From the NCBI GenBank assembly GCA_022393335.1, contig JAJEKB010020967.1, positions 435,217 through 499,216 of the forward strand: a stretch of 64,000 bases of DNA, given 5' to 3'. Under the pieces are notes generated by a model, which did not search any database, was not told where the DNA came from, and saw nothing but the letters and a program-made list of their open reading frames with translations. This document shows, in pieces, positions 60,571 to 64,000 of the stretch. Each line of letters begins with the position of its first letter. The stretch's first letter is position 1. The translations under genes and the position numbers were made by a program. Origin of the DNA: Macrotrachela quadricornifera (taxonomy: Eukaryota; Rotifera; Eurotatoria; Philodinida; Philodinidae).

Positions 60571-61841
60571 TAATGATGATTGCCCAAAACTTGACGACGC
60601 AGCAAAAACTACAAAAATCAATCTCAGAACTTTCTCAATTAGTTCATGACCATTTGATCTTAAATTATAAGCAAATACCGCATTTTTAATAAATGCACTA
60701 GCTTGAAAAAAAAGTTAACCTAGTTACTCGTATCAGTATCATTCCATACAGTCATAAAATAACCAGATATATACTACGTTATTCAGCTAATAATAGTAGC
60801 CACAGCGAACGATTTCAATTTATAACACATTCTTTATGAATATTGTTTTATTTTAATACATCGGATGAAGCTGTCTCTTTAGTTGATTTAGCTTTCGGCA
60901 TTTTCATACATCTGACGACATACAGAATCGCTTACACCAATACTTCTTCTATCATACGGACAAGTATGTTCTGTTATCTTCTAATTCTCTTTGCAATTGT
61001 ACATAAATATTTATTATGATAGAAGCGAACAATCAAAGCTCTTACTTATAGACAAACTAAATCTTACTCAAAGCGGAAGCTTCTACGAATGCCTAATAAT
61101 GAAATCCAAACTATTCGAATGAAAATTCTCCTAAGACTGTGAGAACTTCATCTAATACCCATATTGATTTTAATATAAAAATTTCACGTCCGTATGCATC
61201 TTAATTAGTTATGTAATGCTATAGATGTTATTTCAGTTATGAAGTTTTCCTGTTTCATATATGTAATACGTTTTTTAACACTTCCAAAACTTCTTCCATC
61301 TAATTCTTTCCATGACCTATGAATTTCAACCCGCAATAACACCGTCATCATCCTAAACATAATACTGCATCAAACTACCGCGCATATTAGAGGAGAAAAC
61401 AAAAGAAAAATGAAAACTAAGGTTCAAAATTTCGAATCTCATAAACGTCCCACAATATCCTTCACACGCGATACATAGCAACGCAAATGTAAAATTTTAA
61501 AACCTGAAAAAACAAGAAAAACCCGTAGGAAAAAAAATCGCTGTCAACTCTAGTGAAGCAATCTAAATTCCAAACGATTCCCCAAAAAAGTCAAAGGAAC
61601 TCTTAGAGCGAAAAACCTCATCCAAACGTATTCTCAAGAATATTAACTAAAACACCCACCACAGATATCGAAAATAAATTCTTAAATCCAATATAATATG
61701 AATGAATATATTAAAAACCTTAAACATGAGAACAACCCAACATAATCTTTTACAAGTATATCATATATATAACTTGATGAAGGATTTTCAAATCTTAATA
61801 AAATACAAAAAAATCTTAAACATATATATGGTCTATATAAA
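60571..61841. other. Intergenic region
   Basis: No gene or clear repeat seen. AT-rich, with a minus-strand chance frame at 61682-61915. Confidence 0.4.
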
Positions 61842-62310
61842 TTAAAGAAATGTAAGTGAAGTTGGTAGCCGATTCGAGTTTTTGAAAATACGATTCGTTC
61901 CACTTGGTGTGCCACCTATTCTTTCCCGTGTGCCAGGTAGAACCCATCGAGCTCTATCGATTAAAATATGTTCCTTTTCAACGCACATCACATTATGTAC
62001 TGCAGTTATCAAAAAGTCTTTTTTTCCCATGGGAACAAACTCGCAAAAACTGTATTTTCCAAAAATATTCAATCTCTCGCTTCAGAATTTAAAAACAACC
62101 ATAGATTTCGATGCATCTCGACTTGCTCTATCGATTGGTATGCTCATTTGCGTTATTCACATCATAGTTTCAATGGAATCGCTTATAAAACCTTCAAAAT
62201 TCACCATTCATCATATATATCACGTGTCAATTCGTTCTACGATTTGTGCCGTTCATAACACTGATTTCATTCGATTCAGAATGAAAAAATCTATCGGATA
62301 GTATATAAGT
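61842..62310. other. Possible decayed coding segment, strand and family unknown
   Basis: Open frames on both strands overlap here (plus 61882-62301, 139 codons; minus 61842-62072, 76 codons). The minus reading has an ordered look (RARWVLPGTRERIGGTPSGT followed by NRIFKNSNRLPTS), and the DNA is less AT-biased than its flanks, but I recognise no domain. It may be a remnant exon. Confidence 0.2.
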
Positions 62311-62469
62311 TAATACATTGGAATCGATAAGCCGGATTTGACAACTCATTATATGTTTTGACACACATGGTAACCATGAGATGCCTAAGTCGAATTCGAA
62401 TATAAATGGCAATTTAACAGCTTAATATAACTTCGAAAATAAATGAAAAGAACAGAGCAATTTAGGCTA

Positions 62470-62660
62470 AATAGGCAAAAAGCCAAACCTTTTTAAAATT
62501 ATAAATTATAATTTATAATTTGAAGGGGTGTTACCCCAAAGTAGCCAAAAAGCCAAACTTTTTTATAATTATAATTTATAATTTGAAGGGGTATTACACT
62601 AAAGTAGCCAAAAAGTCAAAGTTTGTATTATTATAGTTCATAAATTATAATTTATAATTC
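62470..62660. repeat. Tandem repeat, about 2.5 units of 62-70 bp
   Basis: Units start at GTAGCCAAAAAGCCAAAC-type words near 62470, 62541 and 62603 and continue into ATTATAATTTATAATTTGAA and GGGGTRTTAC. The ATAAATTATAATTTATAAT part is itself palindromic. Confidence 0.8.
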
Positions 62661-63019
62661 GAGATACATATCGCTGCATGAGAGTGCCACGGAAACACAG
62701 ACACAAGGTGTCTCTCTCGATGTAGAAATCACGGAAGGCGCATCCCTACATGTGGATGGCTGGAAAGGAGCGGGTTGCTCTTGGATTGTCAATTGTATGC
62801 TTCGAAACGTTTTTGGTTTTAGCATTTTTACTTATATTACCTGGGTGGCTGGATTTGACAGATAAATGAAGGGTTGGAAAACTTGTTCTCACGTCTCTTG
62901 CTGAGTGTGTAGAAGTGTACTAATTGGAATTAGAAGGTAATGTTTTTTGTTTCTCTACATTTTTAGAAATGTGGAAAAATAAGAGAAAATAAAATTTATA
63001 ATTCCAAACTGTTAATGAA
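62661..63019. other. Intergenic region
   Basis: GC-richer patch at about 62680-62790 without an open frame of note. Nothing else seen. Confidence 0.35.
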
Positions 63020-63741
63020 GGCCCCCCTCCCCCTCAAAAATCGATCTCAGTCCAGGAACGTTCAAATGGGCTGAAATTTGGAGCATATGTTGGGGCTGAA
63101 GTGAGAAGGCTGTGGTAAAATTTTCAGCTCGATACACTGACAATTAACAGAGATATAAACCAAACAAGGGTCAAAAATAGCTCATTTTCTGTCCAAGATT
63201 TCTCGGTCCAGTGTCATTCAACAGATTAAAATTTTTTTTTGTTTGAAAGAGCATGTCAAGATGCAGGGCAATATAGAGTCCTTTTTTTTAAATTCTTACT
63301 TTTTTAGCGGAGAAAGGGGATCACAAGTTCAATCGCTCCAAAAACGCGCCAAAAGTGGGTATTTTTTTACATAAATGGCTGTATATATAATAAAAAACAA
63401 ACTTAATTAAAAAAAGGACTCTATATTGCCCTGCATCTCGACGCGCTCTTTCAAACAAAAAAAAATTTAAATATATTGACCAAGCCCCGACCGAGAAATC
63501 TTGGACAAAAGGTCAAAAAAATCATAAACCGAGAAAAAACGAAAAACATTTTTCGTTTTCCGAAAAATAAGCATAGTTTTCAAGGAGAGCTTGGTGAAAA
63601 CTATCAAAATTTTTCGTCAAACAAGGAGTTTTGAATAAAAACCATATCATTTCTGAAAGATCGGAAGACGGGCTATCTTCCCATGCATTTATCTCAATTT
63701 CGAAAATTTTTGCGAAAATCGACTTTTTTTGAGGGGGGGCC
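63020..63741. mobile_element. Long-TIR (foldback) element with GGCCCCCCT ends
   Basis: 722 bp. Left end GGCCCCCCTCCCCCTCAAAA, right end TTTTTTTGAGGGGGGGCC, flanked by TGAA on both sides. The inner inverted segments match well: GTCCAAGATTTCTCGGTCC against GACCGAGAAATCTTGGAC, and AGATGCAGGGCAATATAGAG against CTCTATATTGCCCTGCATCT. No coding capacity. Confidence 0.8.
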
Positions 63742-64000
63742 TGAAGAGAAAATGTATTTTTCTGTTGAAGGCTGGTGTGTAGAATTTCTTTGGAAAATTA
63801 GATTTTATTAGAAATTAAAATGACGAAGGTAGCGTATAATTTCAGCGCCTGCGCGAGCGGGGGGTGTGAGGGAGTGTACACATCTTCAATAATTGGACAT
63901 TTTTCGTTTTCTTTCAGCGACGGGAGCAGATTTGGAACAAATTTTGTGCTTTTTTTAAGAAATTTTGCTCGAAATACTCTTTTACACCACCCCCCCCCCC
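63742..64000. other. Window end, unassigned
   Basis: No gene seen. Ends in a run of ten C preceded by ACACCA. As poly-C/G tracts mark element ends elsewhere in this window, this may be an element boundary or an assembly edge. Confidence 0.3.

Overview
The window looks like bdelloid rotifer nuclear DNA (Adineta/Rotaria type). It is AT-rich, its genes carry short GT-AG introns (52 to about 110 bp in the models that close cleanly), and its genes belong to families known to be greatly expanded in bdelloids: rhodopsin-like 7TM receptors, arginine-type ADP-ribosyltransferases with TPR tails, NHL-repeat proteins, LDLa/EGF-7TM receptors, and a Cys-rich two-TM membrane family with the motifs CPCS and HxxCSSxF. 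The assignment rests on recognising these families, not on any database search.

Layout. 1-758: 3' part of a 7TM receptor (+). 923-3104: ADP-ribosyltransferase-TPR gene (-) with an in-frame TGA. 4231-9819: one large gene (-), read here as 11 exons whose phases all agree, encoding three tandem copies of a two-TM Cys-rich module. 11251-14919: a repeat nest with a Tc1-like element (DD34E) interrupted by another element, two copies of a short repeat, a hairpin and a TIR element. 15380-16294: NHL protein (-). About 16690-21600: a decayed Mutator-like (MULE) element carrying two further nested elements. 23757-24871: hAT-like non-autonomous element. 25120-26040: second ADP-ribosyltransferase (-). 29312-30217: intronless 7TM receptor (-). 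34490-34849: small Gly/Ser-rich protein with a mitochondrial-type N-terminus (-). 36913-37008: intron-containing tRNA-Tyr (+). 37992-39054: 2OG-Fe(II) oxygenase (-) with two in-frame stops. 39430-41327: mariner, piggyBac and hAT-like remnants. 42273-48554: LDLa/EGF/7TM receptor (+). 49735-51110: hairpin and degenerate tandem repeats. 53198-55529: third ADP-ribosyltransferase-like/TPR gene (+), apparently lacking the catalytic E-x-E. 57420-63741: a run of foldback and TIR elements.

How it fits together. The host genes mostly concern surface sensing and signalling (three 7TM proteins, the two-TM module protein) and protein modification (three ADP-ribosyltransferase-type genes). Nothing suggests an operon or pathway cluster. 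More than a third of the window is mobile-element material. The most distinctive non-genic signal is that several unrelated non-autonomous element families here are built from many copies of one short palindrome or inverted word. The most distinctive genic signals are the three-module membrane protein and the nonsense codons in otherwise intact reading frames.
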